A DNA stretch of 25,000 nt. Source: Conus ventricosus. Its lineage: Eukaryota; Mollusca; Gastropoda; Neogastropoda; Conidae. The notes under the pieces were generated by a model. The model was not told where the DNA came from. It saw only the letters and a program-made list of their open reading frames with translations, and did no database searches. Positions 10,501 through 19,865 of the stretch are shown in pieces (within the stretch, counting starts at the first letter, position 1; every line of letters starts with the position of its first letter). The stretch is from assembly GCA_018398815.1 (NCBI GenBank), contig CM031595.1, positions 133,578,986 to 133,603,985 of the forward strand, in the 5' to 3' direction. The position numbers and the translations under genes were made by a program.

Positions 10501-10764
10501 TGGTGGAGGTAGTGGAATGTAAGCCTTGCCTACAATCGGTGCATACTTAGCCTGTTGTAATCTGATCTCTAAGACTTCGCCCTCTGACCAACCAGAGCCT
10601 CTCATTTTGGCTTCTTCAGCGACCACATCAAACTGTGTAAGCAGTTGGTCTGCCCAACCGGGTGTTAAGTCATTATGAGAAATAATAACCTGTTGTTGAG
10701 TCGAGACCCAGACTCCTAGATTTTCTTCATTTATTGTTATATAGTCGATTAAAACTTTTAACAT
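7543..10764 (-). pseudogene. Protein-primed family B DNA polymerase, broken
   Basis: This polymerase would replicate the viral genome from protein-primed ends. Pieces lie in order along about 3.2 kb (about 1070 residues when intact). First is the Polinton-type N-terminal domain (CFMWCVLARLHYARKNAERV, then FCRKCLTRI). Exo I follows as DFE at 9903-9911, then a zinc/HNH-like insertion with CWIC, HDH and HSKCN at 9530-9634. Exo II is in NLRGYDSHL (about 9460) and exo III near YLMADVCLLADVF (about 9050). In the palm, GLRGGIS precedes motif A YLDANNLYGWAM (about 8770). Motif B is NNSCFGKTMENP (8270-8312) and motif C is YTDTDS (8011-8028). The tail HDNVKIRSNLHEI ends at 7543. At least six frameshifts separate these parts, but all catalytic motifs remain visible. 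Confidence 0.92.
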
Positions 10765-10781
10765 TACTTTAACTGGCGGGT

Positions 10782-10946
10782 CTATTGTTGTTTACCTGGC
10801 ACTTGAGAAATAGCATGAGCAACGCTTGCCCGTACTCTTGCTGAATCAATGACTTCTAGATCAATATCGTTTAAAGCTTTTGACAAACGCTCTCCCTTAA
10901 GCATTCCTTCAAACAATTCGTCTGGTCCTTCATATATCTTATCCAT
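10782..10946 (-). CDS. Short ORF upstream of the polymerase (54 residues)
   Basis: An open frame starting MDKIYEGPDELFEGMLKGER ends 17 nt before the polymerase ATG. An A/T-rich leader with TTTAAATAAATATTTTG precedes it. It is mostly helical and charged, with SARVRASVAHAI in the second half. It may be a separate small protein, or the true N-terminus of the polymerase gene cut off by a further frameshift. I cannot decide between these. No family is recognised. Confidence 0.45.
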   Translation of the reverse strand: MDKIYEGPDELFEGMLKGERLSKALNDIDLEVIDSARVRASVAHAISQVPGKQQ

Positions 10947-10997
10947 GCTGAGTTTCTTTTCTAACTCAAAATATTTATTTAAATTAAAAAAAAATAA

Positions 10998-11595
10998 TTA
11001 ATCAGAATCAATATCAACGGTCTTTTTGTGCTTAGACTCATAAACTAAAGTATAAACGCCCTTTGATGTTGTTAATGTGAGCTGTTTAGAACAGAGTTTA
11101 ATGTCTCGTTTACTTTTTTTAAACATTCTTTTTTTATTTGCTCGGCGTCTGGCTGTTGAGAAAAACTTGCCCTTGCCTTTTTTGAAGATCAAACTTTTGT
11201 CTTTTATAGTCATCAAAATCAGCTTGTAAACGACTAAATTCTTCATCCGTGATGTTTGAGTCAACTAGCGCTTTATTTATTGTCAGTTTGAACGAGCTAA
11301 GTTTAGCTGTTATTAGTTGAACCATAGCTGTGTGTTTTTGGAGTTTAGTTTTTAATTTTTTGCCAGCAGCACTTACAGCTAATGAACACAGGCCGAGAGT
11401 TAAAGATAAACCGGCTAGAGGTAAAGCTGCGGGCGCGCCTACGCCTGTTGCTAAGAGGCCTACACTCGTTCCTGCTGATAGAGCACTAATAGTCGATGTT
11501 CCAGTATTAACATATGTAACAGCATTAAAGGCAGCAGAATACCTTCGTTTGGTTTTGCTGTATTTTGAAAGGTCTTGCTCTAGTTTTTGTTGCAT
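10998..11595 (-). pseudogene. Hydrophobic Polinton-type protein with basic C-terminus
   Basis: The start MQQKLEQDLSKYSKTKRRYS at 11595 is followed by a long glycine/alanine-rich hydrophobic stretch. This includes TSTISALSAGTSVGLLATGV and GAPAALPLAGLSLTLGLC, about residues 30-78, enough for two membrane helices. A charged helix follows. Near 11205 the reading changes frame into a very basic tail (ARRRANKKRMFKKSKRD) that ends KKTVDIDSD at 10998. Full length would be about 198 residues. I recognise the hydrophobic core as a recurrent uncharacterised protein of invertebrate Polinton-like elements. A virion membrane-like or capsid-associated role is inferred from composition. The basic tail could bind DNA. 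It begins 14 nt after the preceding 30-residue ORF. Confidence 0.65.
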
Positions 11596-11609
11596 TTGCG
11601 TAATGTTTG

Positions 11610-11702
11610 TTAATCTAAAGGTTTTATGTTAGGGGTTTCTACTATCTCTTCTTTAGGCGGCTCTGGCGTTGTAGGCACATTTGGATAAACCTGAACAGAC
11701 AT
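11610..11702 (-). CDS. Very short proline-rich ORF (30 residues)
   Basis: The complete frame opens MSVQVYPNVPTTPEPPKEEI and ends in a TAA 14 nt before the next start. It has its own A/T-rich leader (ATTTTAAAAAGC) just after the capsid stop. The short, uninterrupted frame in an operon-like position suggests a real micro-gene. Because it is short, this could be chance. No family is recognised. Confidence 0.35.
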   Translation of the reverse strand: MSVQVYPNVPTTPEPPKEEIVETPNIKPLD

Positions 11703-11724
11703 GCTTTTTAAAATAAAAAATAGT

Positions 11725-12998
11725 TTAGTAATGTATATTTTGTAATCTGTTATCTTGAATATTCAGCTGCGCCTCATATATTAAAAACAAATGTACATTA
11801 ACTGGTTTATCGCCATCTTTTTCTTTGTCAATTTGAATGTTTATTCCCTCTTTAACAGCTCTCCCACTTCCATGCAACTTATTATCCTCCGTTGCCCTTA
11901 GGTCAATCCATAAACCGTATTTTGTTGTTAAATAATCATCAAGTCTAACATTGTGAAGGTGTAGATCTTTAGACACAAGGTCTACCTTTGGATTTCTACC
12001 CCTCCCACCCCCAAACAATTTTCTTATTTCATCAAAATGCTGATAAGGTTTAAGCCCGCTAGCGTAGATTTGGTTAGGGCTACCCTCAATTGTACATTGT
12101 ACTTTCGTTTTTTTAGGATTAATAAACTTTTCACTTCCTCTTTCGAATGGCCCTTCATCTTCACACAGCAATAAAATACCTTTAAGCGATCTTGCTCTGA
12201 CACTAAAACTAAAATTCCATATAGTGTCTGCCCTGCTTCTGGGATATGTTGTATGATGAATCACTCTATCGTAATATATTGCTAATTTTGACTGATATCG
12301 TTGCTCAATCAGCCTTGCTAAATCAGGGTTGCTAACAACGTCAAACTCTAACGAGATGTCAGAAATGCTGTACTTTGCTTCGGTGTCTAATGATGATTTG
12401 ATAACACGTGTGTATTCATTAAAAGTTAGTTCATATGACAATCTGTCTTTTAATGCTCCTTGATAGTACGGCGCATGCGCACTTAACAACTCAAAATCTA
12501 AGGGAATAGAAAAGCGATTTCCATACGCAAAATTTACAGCTACATACTTTTGCCAGCTTTATTAGCATCTGCGGCGCCTATTCTGTGTTTTAGTGCTTCT
12601 TCATTATCTATTCCTTGAAACGCAAGATCGGCCCTTTCATTCTCGGTTAGCCATAGATCAGAATAGGTTAAAAATATGTCTGCATTGTGTAAAGAAAATA
12701 TTTCTTGCCCCTCAAGTTTTATAGAAATTTTCTTAACGTATTGCCCGCCCCAAATTCTGCACAACTGTCCTGTTTGGGTCTGTTGATTCGAGATCTATTT
12801 TGAAAGTAAGTTGCGCAGAGCCTGGCACAATCATTTCAATCCGCTCCTAGGCTTGGAAATTTGACAGTAAGAATTTGATCCGCATCAATAGTAGACGGAT
12901 TATTTGGAACAATAATATTCTGCTTTTTTTCCCTTCACTCCAAAGGGCTCTTTCAGGCTTCTATCCGGGTTAAGAATTGAACCATATGCTTGTGACAT
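11725..12998 (-). pseudogene. Major capsid protein, double-jelly-roll type (Polinton), broken
   Basis: This would form the virion shell. The start MSQAYGSILNPDRSLKEPFG at 12998 follows an A/T leader. Frameshifts fall near 12930, 12850 and 12770. The readable piece at 12764-12540 has VKKISIKLEGQEIFSLHNADIF and LTYSDLWLTENE. After another shift near 12500, the long piece 12489-11725 has YQGALKDRLSYELTFNEYTRVI, ISDISLEFDVV, WNFSFSVRARSLKGILLLCED and a final NVHLFLIYEAQLNIQ. Length is about 420 residues. I recognise the SDLW, YELTFNEYTRVI and ARSLKG regions as those of capsid proteins of Polinton-like elements. The double-jelly-roll fold is from family knowledge and is not visible directly. It is divergent from the coiled-coil gene starting at 13040. 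Confidence 0.8.
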
Positions 12999-13039
12999 TT
13001 TTTATAAAACAAAATAAAAAGTTATTTATTAAAGAAAAC
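12999..13039. promoter_or_regulatory. Divergent A/T-rich promoter region between capsid and coiled-coil genes (inferred)
   Basis: This 41-nt gap is nearly all A/T, with TTTTTATAAAACAAAATAAA and TTATTTATTAAAGAAAAC. It lies between the minus-strand capsid ATG and the plus-strand ATG at 13040. It matches the 40-nt gap at 5555-5594 in length and composition. Confidence 0.4.
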
Positions 13040-14245
13040 ATGGCAGGCGTTGAAGGCGAAGAAGATTATGGTGCTTTTGATCTTGGAGACGACATGAGTG
13101 AAACGGCTTCTTTGATACAGCATCGCTCAACGCCCTCATTGCGGCGTGAATTAACAGAAAGCCATGTTAGATCATTGTACCAAAATTTAGGCATTGAACC
13201 TCCCGTAGTTTTTAGACCCTAATGATTTTGACCGAGATGATGATGGCCATTTGTATGTGAAAAAACGATCCAGGAAAACCTGTTAAGCTTACGCATGAAC
13301 GAGACCCCTCAAAGTTTTTAGCCATAGGTACAATTAGACAAAGACTCCCTATGAGCGTACAAAATCGCCTTGGCATTGCTAAACCAAAATTAGAACCGAA
13401 GGAAGTTGCTTCCTTTCAAAACATACAACAAGAACTCCCAAGAAGTAGCCAAATACGAAACACGCCATTTGAAGATTTAAGTCAAACAGCAGACAGAATA
13501 ATAAATGCAATAGAAGCAGAAACCACTGAAGAAGAAGAAACAGCATTAAAAACAATTGGCGAACCACGGCTACCTGAGAGAGAATTATTAGCTCTTGATC
13601 GTGCTTTAAGAACCATCAAAGGGGAATTATTAAACAATTTAGCAAAACTAACTGAACTAAAGGAGCGTATAGAAAAAGAAAAAGAAAAACTTGCTGATGC
13701 TGACGACGCCAACTTAGGGCGTGATGTTAAAGAAAGAATAGAACAAAGACTAGATGAACTTAATATAGAAAGATTAGCTAGACTAGAAGTGTTGAATACT
13801 AACCGGGAACAATTACAAACTCAAGTGAGCGAAATAAGAGAAACTATCCAAACAAATTTATATGAAAAACACAACGCTAGCAGAACGAATACGAACGCTG
13901 TTTAGAGAGCAGGGAGTCACATTAGCAAGCGTTATAACGGCCTTAGGATTTGCAATAAGTACACTGGTGATGGCTATTACAGGCGGCGGCGGTGCTGGGC
14001 TAGTGCCTCCACCGCCATCCCCTCCGCCTGATAAATCATGGGTAAAAAAACAGCTTGATCATCTTGCAAGTTTATTAAAAAAATTAGCCAGTAAAGCCGT
14101 GGATGCTTTACCAGGTATATTAGGGGTGTTTGTTAGCTGGCTTTTGTCTACTGCAGGCAAAGTAGTTGGCTTTATGGCTGAGCACTTATGGACATTAGTT
14201 CTCTTAATAGTTGGGTTAATCTTTAGTAAGATAAAGACCAAGTAA
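13040..14245 (+). pseudogene. Long coiled-coil protein with C-terminal membrane domain (Polinton type)
   Basis: The start MAGVEGEEDYGAFDLGDD at 13040 is preferred over the upstream ATG at 12977, because the latter would run back through the divergent promoter gap. An acidic N-terminus is broken by shifts near 13216 and 13265. A long charged heptad-like region follows (about 13550-13850, with LKERIEKEKEKLADADD). A shift near 13870 leads to LAERIRTLFREQGVTLASVI. Next come a Gly/Pro linker (GGGGAGLVPPPPSPPPDKS) and two hydrophobic stretches (LPGILGVFVSWLLSTAGKVV and AEHLWTLVLLIVGLIF) ending in a basic tail. Length is about 400 residues. This architecture recurs in Polinton-like elements of invertebrates and resembles a spike or membrane-anchored fibre. 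Function is unproven. Its last 30 nt overlap the convergent gene. Confidence 0.7.
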
Positions 14246-15339
14246 TCCTAGGCCAGTTAATCCAAGAACAAGCGCTGTCTTTTCATATTCATGGTCATTA
14301 TTTTTTTCGTGTTCTTCAACGTCCTTCGGGCTTTGGGCCACAGGGATTGGATGACTTATTCTTGGGGGGCCATCTTGTTTGTTTACTGCTTGCAATATTA
14401 CAGGCCCAGAATTTATTTCGTTTTTCCCGACCTTCTGTTCATTGCCTGCCACAAGGATTTCATTATTGTAGTTTATTTTTGTACCTATCTGGAGTCTGAG
14501 GTCAGAAGGCAGCATGTATAAACCAGTGCCAACAGCAAAGTCTACTTTTGATCTTGCGTATTGTAAAACATTTTGATACCTTTTAATACTTGAAGGTAAA
14601 ATCAACTGTAGAATTAATGGCGTCCTCTAAATTTGCTAAGTATTGTTTTTTGTGCGTCAAAGCCAGTAGAAGGATCAGTTATGCTCGATCTCGTTTGTGC
14701 TGCGAACCTAGCAAACACCAAACGTAAGTACGAACAGAGTCGTTTATTCGTTCTATTCCCGCTCTAGATAGGCCCTTAGAAGTGTCTAAGATAAATGTTG
14801 TCCATGCTGTTTTATGCTCTTGCTCTATGGACCCGAGGTGAACAGTTGTGCCTGAGGAGAAAGATGTGTAAGGAGGATTCCAGTCATAGTTATACTTTCT
14901 GTGCACGCCCCAAAAAATAAGGGGTGCCTAGAACCATGATTAAGATCCAACTTTTGTCTAAAGTTCTTCCTTAACATTAATATTGAATTCGTTACAGATC
15001 CTTTCAAAAGCCTTCATGTCTATTCTGTTGTTGAATGGATTAAACGTTTTGTCATTTGGTAATGGAGCTTGCAGTTCAGTCAAAATACGTCTGAAGGTGT
15101 AATAAAAATGAAATCTGTAACACTGACCTCACCAAAGGATCAGGATGATTTAAGTGATCCGCATACGACACTCCACACCCAGTTGATGCACAAAACACAG
15201 CAAAGTTTAACTGGTTCTGATAAAACTGCATCGGATGACTAAACCACACTTTTGGGATGTAGTCTTTTTTAATAGGAGGGTTAAGATATCTGTTTAATGG
15301 AGTACTAACCTTTACTTGAAAGGCGCCAGACTGAGCCAC
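14216..15339 (-). pseudogene. Conserved Polinton-type structural protein with C-terminal membrane anchor
   Basis: The start MAQSGAFQVKVSTPLNRYLN at 15339 is followed by IPKVWFSHPMQFYQNQLNF and FCASTGCGVSYADHL, a pattern I recognise from an abundant uncharacterised protein of invertebrate Polinton-like elements. Later pieces include a FNPFNNRIDMKAFERICNEF stretch (about 15000-15060), AWTTFILDTSKGLSRAGIER (about 14770) and SSIKRYQNVLQYARSKVDF (about 14580). It ends with an acidic/His stretch and a single hydrophobic helix (TALVLGLTGLGLLGLYL). At least four frameshifts break it. Full length is about 370 residues. A minor capsid (penton-like) role is one possibility, unproven. It overlaps the coiled-coil gene tail to tail and is divergent from the gene at 15451. 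Confidence 0.7.
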
Positions 15340-15450
15340 AGAAATGTCAAGGGTGTCAGTTGTTTATATTTTTAAGATTGTAGTGCGGCCCAACAAAATT
15401 ATTTTGCATCAGTATATTTAAATGCGCTCATTTTTTATTTCGTTTAAAAA
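15340..15450. promoter_or_regulatory. Divergent intergenic region, likely bidirectional promoter
   Basis: This 111-nt A/T-rich gap lies between a minus-strand and a plus-strand viral gene. A TTTTTTATTTCGTTTAAAAA leader lies directly before the ATG at 15451. It is longer than the two 40-nt divergent gaps. Confidence 0.35.
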
Positions 15451-16137
15451 ATGTTTGTAACAATAACAACTCAAGACCGTCCTTCGTTTTTAGAACATGC
15501 TATTAATAACGAATGCGGAACCAGAACGGTCGCACTCCATGAAATATTTTACAAAGTCGTATGGTTTAATATAAGTGAATCCAGGGAGAATAATAAGATT
15601 AAAAAACATAATAATGCAGGAACTTTAGTTAGCCAGTTAACCATACCTGATGGTTATTACGGGTTTTGCTCACTAAAAGAAGCAATGAGTAACTTTGACA
15701 TTACTCTCAAACTTAACAATGCGAACTGAAAACAATGTTAACATTCAAGCCTGAAGAAGAAGATTAGAGATAGAGAGCTAGCTAAAATGTTAGGCTTTAC
15801 AACTGCCAATCGCCCACCCATAGTTTTAGAGTTGCAGCAACAAAACTACTTATGAGGGAGAAAATCCGCTCGATCTTGCATTACATTCATTACTCTATGT
15901 TCATTTGATGAGCTGAGCACTGATGAAAACTTATATGATGGAAGGCCCTCAACTGTTTTAAGAGCTCTTCCATCAGGGAAAGCTGCATATTGCGATTATG
16001 AAATTATACAATTCCCTAATTTTACAGTTCAAAAGATTAGTTCGTGGGAGGGTCGGATCATTTAATTAAAAAATTGCAGACAAAACAGGAAACTCGTGAA
16101 ATTGGATAACCTGCACATTGTTTTGGAAATAAAATAA
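15451..16137 (+). pseudogene. Putative minor structural protein of Polinton-like elements
   Basis: The start MFVTITTQDRPSFLEHAINN is clear, and the first frame runs to 15729 (VALHEIFYKVVWFNISES, then IPDGYYGFCSLKEAM). Later frames continue with LAKMLGFTT (about 15790) and FDELSTDENLYDGRPSTVLR (about 15910-15970). The end is a hydrophobic VLEIK followed by TAA at 16137. At least four frameshifts occur. Full length would be about 229 residues. The order of GYY-FCSL, LGF and the LS-ENL-GPSTVLR motif matches a protein family I know from invertebrate Polinton-like elements, usually uncharacterised. It is predicted to be beta-rich, so a minor capsid or vertex protein is plausible but is inference only. 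Confidence 0.6.
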
Positions 16138-16156
16138 TAAGTTGTTCTAAAAAATA

Positions 16157-16936
16157 ATGTCGCATGGGCCAGAAGAACCAGGAGTTACATTAGCGCCTGT
16201 GAGGTGTATAACTTTAGAATTAAAAGACCTTGCAGACGTTGCGGACTTTGAACAGAACGTGAGATAGGCACTTTGTATGGGTTTGAGTACACTAAAGATG
16301 GCGATTAATAAACGCAAAGAGGTTGGCGACAACAAAACGTTTCCTAAACTAGAGCAACTGCGCAATGTAGAAGCAAATAATGCTGGCCAGTATGAATATA
16401 AAATAGTTCGAAAACCTGACAGCAAATGGCACTTAGAAACCATATTTAGAATGGGACATAAAATTTGAATTCATAAGCCCATTTACATTATATTTTTTAA
16501 CCATCAAAACAATTTCAGAAAAGCATTCAACTCAGCCCTTTACATGTAAGTCTTATGCCTGAGGACAATAGTCGGAAAGAGATTGAAATAAAGCCGTATG
16601 GGAATAAACAGTACATCCTCCACAGAAGAGAATCAGTTTTGAAAGATGCTTCTTCACAAATTACAGTTCATTCCGCAAATGAAATTAGGAAACACGTTCA
16701 CAATGATATTTGAAATTTCTGTCTTAAAAGATGGTGAGAGAGGGATGGGGTTGTGGGCGTTAGTGACGTCCTTCTAAAAGGAATTCTAATTAGCTGGCAA
16801 AACTTAGACGTTGACAGTCTTAAAGTTACTGTCGTCGTTCTTTTATGACGGTGGGGGGATTAAGGTCGTTACAACCAGTGACAAAATCAATATTAGTCTA
16901 AATAGAAACAATCATTACAGCACTGAATTGGATTAA
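16157..16936 (+). pseudogene. Putative structural protein, heavily frameshifted
   Basis: From the ATG at 16157 (MSHGPEEPGVTLAPVRCITL) a readable frame extends to 16258 and stops. The next pieces read MAINKRKEVGDNKTFPKLEQ with NAGQYEYKIVRKP (16277-16468), EIEIKPYGNKQYILHRRESV (about 16580-16640), FTMIFEISVLKDGERG (about 16700) and ILISWQNLDVDSLKVTVVV (about 16780-16845). The last frame stops at 16936. About 260 residues would be encoded if intact, with five or more shifts. The tail is beta-strand-like. I do not recognise a named family. The order after the 15451 gene and before the ATPase suggests a late structural protein. Confidence 0.5.
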
Positions 16937-17039
16937 TCTTACACATTTAGACCTTATAGGATTTATTATACTGAACAAGTTTTGACAGAGAGCATGATAA
17001 AAACAATAACTGGATTAGATTAAATTCTAGTATAAAACT

Positions 17040-17672
17040 ATGGAGCAGTTAAACTTTATGACAAAAACCCCTCATTGTTCATTGATTTGTGGACAGACTG
17101 GTTGTGGAAAAACAATATTTGCCCTCGACCTATTACAAACAGTTTATCGCTATAATTTTGATCATATTGTGATTTTCTGCCCAACACTTAAATGGAACAA
17201 AGCATACCATGATAGAAGGTTTATATGGACAGATGATGAAATATATTTAGTTGATCCTAGCAATAAACTGAGTGAGTGTTTAGAACAGTTTTATAAACTG
17301 TTTGAAGGAACGCAGACACTATTTATTATAGATGACTGTTCGGCAGAAAGAGACATAGTTAAAAAGAGAAACACTTTGTCAAAACTAGCCTTCAGTGGAA
17401 GACATGCTAGGATAAGTGTGTGGATTTTATGTCAAAAATATAACTCAGTTTTAAAAGACTTTAGAGAACAGTTAAAGACTGTAGTGTTATTTCACATGAA
17501 AGACAGAGACTCATTTGAAGAATGTTTGCGCGAAAATGATGTTATTGAAAATGACCAGGAAAAACATAGGATTAAGCAAAAACTGAAATCTGAAAAATTT
17601 AGTAAATTAGTATTGAAACGGATAATCCTACACAGTATGTTTGTTTGTAGGGTCGTTATTTTTGGTTATTGA
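17040..17672 (+). CDS. FtsK/HerA-type genome-packaging ATPase
   Basis: This P-loop ATPase would pump viral DNA into capsids. The frame starting at 17040 (MEQLNFMTKTPHCSLICGQT) has Walker A GQTGCGKT at residues 18-25. Walker B is TLFIIDD at about 93-99. SFSGRHARISVWILCQKYN-like residues at about 120-140 match the sensor/arginine region of Polinton and adintovirus ATPases. The frame encodes 210 residues. After about residue 193 a one-base shift seems to have replaced the natural C-terminus, since the neighbouring frame reads a short tail and a TAG at about 17650. The catalytic part is intact. It is the last recognisable viral gene, 15 nt before the palindrome. Confidence 0.88.
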   Translation: MEQLNFMTKTPHCSLICGQTGCGKTIFALDLLQTVYRYNFDHIVIFCPTLKWNKAYHDRRFIWTDDEIYLVDPSNKLSECLEQFYKLFEGTQTLFIIDDCSAERDIVKKRNTLSKLAFSGRHARISVWILCQKYNSVLKDFREQLKTVVLFHMKDRDSFEECLRENDVIENDQEKHRIKQKLKSEKFSKLVLKRIILHSMFVCRVVIFGY

Positions 17673-17686
17673 AGTCTTACCTTGTC

Positions 17687-17776
17687 AGAGAACTAATAAA
17701 TGCTGCTTCTAGGTCACTTTCGCCCGAAAACTAGTTAGGGCGAAAGTGAGTTAGAAGCGGCATTTATTAGTTCTCT
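17687..17776. repeat. 39-bp-arm palindrome beyond the ATPase
   Basis: The arm 17687-17725 (AGAGAACTAATAAATGCTGC and on) pairs with 17738-17776 with three mismatches and a 12-nt spacer. The arm starts with AG, as Polinton termini do. TGTCAG occurs as a direct repeat at 17683-17688 and 17781-17786, overlapping the left arm by two bases. It could be a viral end folded on itself, a collapsed pair of ends, or a small foldback element. Confidence 0.85.
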
Positions 17777-17827
17777 GTCCTGTCAGTAAAAGACAACACT
17801 GAGAAAAATTAATTGGTTTTTCCTCCA

Positions 17828-18025
17828 CTAGGGTTTTGCTGCAGGTTCTGCCTTGCCTTCAAGTACTATTGGTTGTTCCGTCATTGAGATGGTTATCATG
17901 AGTCCCTGAGCACGTCGTCGATAAGCTTGGTAACCTAAAATTTTCTGTGGAACCAGTCTCCGTGTTTCTATGGCACGAAACCCCAAATAATCCACTCCAG
18001 CGCCGTAAATTTGATTTCCAAAGAC
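17828..18025 (-). other. Open frame fragment of unknown origin
   Basis: A 65-codon open minus-strand frame ends in TAG at 17828 and has no upstream ATG. It reads AGVDYLGFRAIETRRLVPQK, then YQAYRRRAQGLMITISM, and looks like a C-terminal exon or gene tail rather than random sequence. I recognise no family. It lies just outside the palindrome, so it may be host sequence or a detached viral fragment. Confidence 0.25.
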
Positions 18026-18059
18026 TCAGTATCTCTTCTACGTCGCCCCCACACACTTA

Positions 18060-18880
<821 letters not shown>

Positions 18881-19137
18881 TTGCAGAAATCGCTGGGTAC
18901 TTCTACAAACTGTCGTCAATACTTTCAACCTGTACACACACTTACTCATACAACTTGAGTGACTTGCAAACCACATTGCATTAGTGTTGTTTGTTTGATT
19001 GTCAATACCGACGAGGATGGCCGTAAAAATGAGGACGACAGTGTCGATGAAGGCGATGATGGGAGACATGACGACGATGACAGTGATCGCACAGCGCTTG
19101 GTGTGGTGTGGAGGCGATCGCCGTAATGGTGGTGGTG

Positions 19138-19266
<129 letters not shown>

Positions 19267-19430
19267 TGGATGGCACTCAATCAGTTTTCTTCCTTTTGAG
19301 TTCCCCCAATACACATGGCATATGCCGAGCGGAGCACTGGCGACAATGCTCCAGTGACAATTATGTTGGCAACAGTAATTGTTACCGCAGTTATGCGCAT
19401 GCGCGCTTATGTGTGTACGTGTGCGCGCGT

Positions 19431-19640
<210 letters not shown>

Positions 19641-19865
19641 TAGCCTTCCCTTTGATTTCCACCCACATACTTGACTTGGAAATTGGGCTCCCTGAGCACA
19701 CAACGTACTGACTTCACTGAACAATTCTGCAATGAACACACTCCTGATGTTGTCAAAGACTGGCAGTAAAAGGTCAGGTATTATCCTTTAAGACCAGGAG
19801 GCTACCTGGCATGTATTGTCGCCGGCTAGAATATATCGACTTCCATGGTACATATAGTCGCAGAC

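Larger units (their letters stand above)
4361..17776. mobile_element. Maverick/Polinton-type endogenous virus (adintovirus-like), degraded
   Basis: About 13.4 kb holds the hallmark set: DDE integrase, protein-primed family B polymerase with the zinc/HNH-like insertion, capsid protein and packaging ATPase. Eleven or so further small genes are tightly packed on both strands. Spacing between genes is often 15-45 nt of nearly pure A/T, and two convergent pairs overlap. Polintons are usually 15-20 kb with TIRs of some hundreds of bases. Here the left end has a tandem repeat array not found on the right, so at least one end is lost or divergent. Outer limits are my estimate, from the start of the array to the end of the palindrome beyond the ATPase. 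Nearly all genes carry frameshifts. Confidence 0.88.
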
